Positions 13,115-14,165 of a stretch of DNA of 14,165 nt are shown one piece after another (within the stretch, counting starts at the first letter, position 1; each line of letters begins with the position of its first letter). The stretch spans positions 1 through 14,165 of the forward strand of contig CAIXDD010000110.1 of NCBI GenBank assembly GCA_903918155.1. Reading direction: 5' to 3'. Position numbers and translations under genes: made by a program. Source of the stretch: an uncultured Hyphomicrobiales bacterium (GTDB lineage: Bacteria > Pseudomonadota > Alphaproteobacteria > Rhizobiales > Beijerinckiaceae). The notes beneath the pieces were generated by a model. It was not told the DNA's origin and made no database searches. It saw nothing but the letters and a program-made list of their open reading frames with translations.

Positions 13115-13639
13115 ATGTCTGCCTTCAGCGACAACACCGTGCCCTTCGGGCGCAAGCTCGCCTCTTCCGATGCGTTCAAGGCGCTATTTCGCGAAGGCAT
13201 GCTGCTGGTGGAGGAGGCCGCCGACTATCTCGACGGGCCGGGCCGGCAGGAGTCCCGGGCGCTCGCCCGCGCGGAGGCGCTGGCCTATGCCTCGGAGAGC
13301 ATGCGCCTGACCACGCGGCTGATGCAGCTGGCCTCCTGGCTCCTGCTGCAGCGGGCGGTCAACGAGGGCGAATTGACCCTCGCGCTGGCGGGAACCGACA
13401 AGCACAAGGTGAAATTGTCGCGCCAGGACTCGGCGACCGACGGCTCGCTGTTCCAGCGCCTGCCGATCAAGCTGCAGGACCTCGTGCAGCAATCGCTGCG
13501 CCTGCAGGAGCGCATCCTGCATCTCGACCATTTGCTCTACGCCCAACAGCCCGAAGCGCCCGCGCCGCTGAGCGCGCTGAGCGTGGAGGCCCAGTTCGCG
13601 CAATTGCGCCGGGCCTTCGATCAGGCCCCGCAGGGCTGA
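13115..13639 (+). CDS. rcdA: RcdA, adaptor for ClpXP degradation of CtrA (DUF1465)
   Basis: DUF1465 includes Caulobacter RcdA, which with CpdR and PopA brings the master regulator CtrA and other substrates to ClpXP at the pole. The 174-residue product is of family length and almost all helical: FGRKLASSDAFKALFREGMLLVEEAADYLDG (11-41), a second helix around EALAYASESMRLTTRLMQLASWLLLQRAVNEG (49-81) and a third at LPIKLQDLVQQSLRLQERILHLDHLLY (117-143), the three-helix bundle expected. The C-terminal tail (144-174) is Ala/Pro-rich and probably flexible. ATG 13115 has only a weak GGAT upstream. A perfect CtrA box at 13007-13021 suggests that CtrA controls the gene for its own degradation adaptor, a feedback loop. 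It converges with rpmE at a shared terminator. Confidence 0.9.
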   Translation: MSAFSDNTVPFGRKLASSDAFKALFREGMLLVEEAADYLDGPGRQESRALARAEALAYASESMRLTTRLMQLASWLLLQRAVNEGELTLALAGTDKHKVKLSRQDSATDGSLFQRLPIKLQDLVQQSLRLQERILHLDHLLYAQQPEAPAPLSALSVEAQFAQLRRAFDQAPQG

Positions 13640-13671
13640 GCGCGTCTTTCCCTCTCTGCGTCGGCGCAAAC

Positions 13672-13701
13672 AAAAAGGCCGGGGAAAACCCCGGCCTTTT
13701 T
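13672..13701. terminator. bidirectional terminator between rcdA and rpmE
   Basis: AAAAAGGCCGGGG (13672-13684) and CCCCGGCCTTTTT (13689-13701) form a perfect 13-bp stem with loop AAAA. Five A before and five T after make it functional in both directions, serving rcdA (stop 13639) and rpmE (stop 13725). Confidence 0.95.
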
Positions 13702-13724
13702 CGTCGTCGCGGCGAAGGCGGCGC

Positions 13725-13952
13725 TTACTTGCGCTGGCCGATCGAGCCGAAACGGGCGTTGAAGCGCGACAGGCGGCCGCCGCGGTCGAGCAGCTGCTGG
13801 GTGCCGCCGGTCCAGGCCGGATGGGTCTTGGGATCGATGTCGAGGTTGAGCGTCGCGCCCTCGGACCCATAGGTCGAGCGGGTGGCGAACTCGGTCCCGT
13901 CGGTCATCACGACCTTGATGACGTGATAATGGGGATGAATGTCGGCTTTCAT
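13725..13952 (-). CDS. rpmE: 50S ribosomal protein L31, cysteine-free (zinc-independent) form
   Basis: Large-subunit ribosomal protein of 75 residues that helps bridge the subunits. It starts MKADIHPHYHVIKVVMTDG and has the family segments TEFATRSTYG, LNLDIDPKTHPAWTGG and GGRLSRFNARFG. The CxxC pairs that bind zinc in E. coli L31 are absent, and there is no cysteine at all, as is usual for alphaproteobacterial L31; it should not depend on zinc supply. ATG 13952 is fixed by homology and by AAGGA nine bases upstream; the frame is open further upstream but that sequence is leader. A candidate promoter at 14078-14106 implies a 5' leader near 120 nt holding a 13-bp direct repeat. It diverges from the gene starting at 14152. 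Confidence 0.96.
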   Translation of the reverse strand: MKADIHPHYHVIKVVMTDGTEFATRSTYGSEGATLNLDIDPKTHPAWTGGTQQLLDRGGRLSRFNARFGSIGQRK

Positions 13953-13994
13953 GGCGGCGGTCCTTCGAGATCCTTCGTCATGCGACCGCGAAAC

Positions 13995-14037
13995 GCCGCG
14001 GCGAATGGCGAAGCCGCAGCGCGAGCCGCGGCGAATG
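13995..14037 (-). repeat. 13-bp direct repeat in the rpmE leader
   Basis: GCCGCGGCGAATG occurs identically at 13995-14007 and 14025-14037, 30 bp apart start to start, between the candidate promoter and the rpmE ribosome-binding site. Each copy contains the palindrome CCGCGG, so the copies can pair with themselves or compete with one another in the transcript. Leader-based autoregulation is known for L31 genes in other bacteria; here it is inference. Confidence 0.7.
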
Positions 14038-14077
14038 AAAGTTCCGTCGGGGCGCGCCCGGCGGGGATTGGCGGCTC

Positions 14078-14106
14078 CTATACATGAGCGGCCGGCGGGA
14101 AACAAG
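14078..14106 (-). promoter_or_regulatory. rpmE: candidate rpmE promoter
   Basis: Minus-strand CTTGTT (14106-14101) and GTATAG (14083-14078) are 17 bp apart, each 4 of 6 to CTTGAC/CTATAT. The start point would be near 14071, about 120 nt before the rpmE ATG. Confidence 0.45.
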
Positions 14107-14151
14107 GCGAGGCCGGTTCCGTCCCCGCCCCAAGTGTCGTAAACAGGCGCC

Positions 14152-14165
14152 ATGACCATCGCCGA
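14152..14165 (+). CDS. possible start of a divergent gene (window edge)
   Basis: ATG 14152 opens a frame reading Met-Thr-Ile-Ala up to the window end, with AGG six bases upstream. It points away from rpmE. Only four codons are visible, so no identity can be given. In related genomes an ABC transporter gene may lie here, but that is memory, not evidence from this sequence. Confidence 0.35.

Noticed and set aside
13953..14159. A longer minus-strand frame giving L31 a 69-residue N-terminal extension
   Set aside because: L31 homology begins exactly at MKADIHP with a good ribosome-binding site; the upstream part is unrelated leader.

Overview
This is ordinary-looking chromosome of a high-GC alphaproteobacterium, most likely Hyphomicrobiales (Rhizobiales); a Methylocystaceae/Beijerinckiaceae-type genome would fit, but this is inferred from gene content alone. 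Support comes from the cell-cycle proteins TrcR (DUF1013) and RcdA (DUF1465), a DUF1192 protein, homospermidine synthase, a cysteine-free ribosomal protein L31, CTTGAC/CTATAT-like promoters and CtrA-type TTAA-N7-TTAA boxes. No transposase, integrase, CRISPR array, tRNA or rRNA was seen.

Layout. Positions 1-1390 hold homospermidine synthase, cut at its 5' end and closed by a strong terminator. It converges with a CorA-type divalent-cation channel (1463-2464, minus). A 262-bp divergent region, containing a tetranucleotide repeat that abuts the corA start and several hairpins, separates corA from a two-gene metal-uptake unit (2727-4486, plus): an exported DUF1007 protein and a NicO/RcnA-family nickel/cobalt transporter with a His-rich loop, joined by an ATGA overlap. 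The transporter's stop codon shares the palindrome CTAG with the stop of a convergent, divergent-sequence gamma-glutamyltransferase homologue (4483-6114, minus). A two-helix membrane protein (6249-6485, plus) follows.

Next comes a minus-strand group: nu-class glutathione transferase (8607-9248), trcR (7720-8451, with its own candidate promoter and a duplicated 19-bp leader element), and a shortened FadD-like protein (6514-7686) that has lost the ATP-binding loop. Diverging from the transferase is an M3 peptidase of the Dcp type (9353-11401), convergent with a quinone oxidoreductase (11421-12422, minus).

The right end holds DUF1192 (12558-12761), a 353-bp gap, rcdA (13115-13639), a bidirectional terminator, rpmE (13725-13952, minus) and the first codons of a divergent gene at 14152. 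The gap is the most information-rich non-coding stretch: a perfect CtrA box before rcdA, a second near-perfect box upstream, and between them a hairpin-rich segment ending in an intrinsic terminator that looks like an unannotated small RNA.

Functionally the window mixes polyamine synthesis, metal transport, peptide and redox metabolism, and two cell-cycle control genes (trcR, rcdA). The main leads are the possible CtrA-linked small RNA, the trcR leader repeats, and two enzyme homologues with altered active sites.
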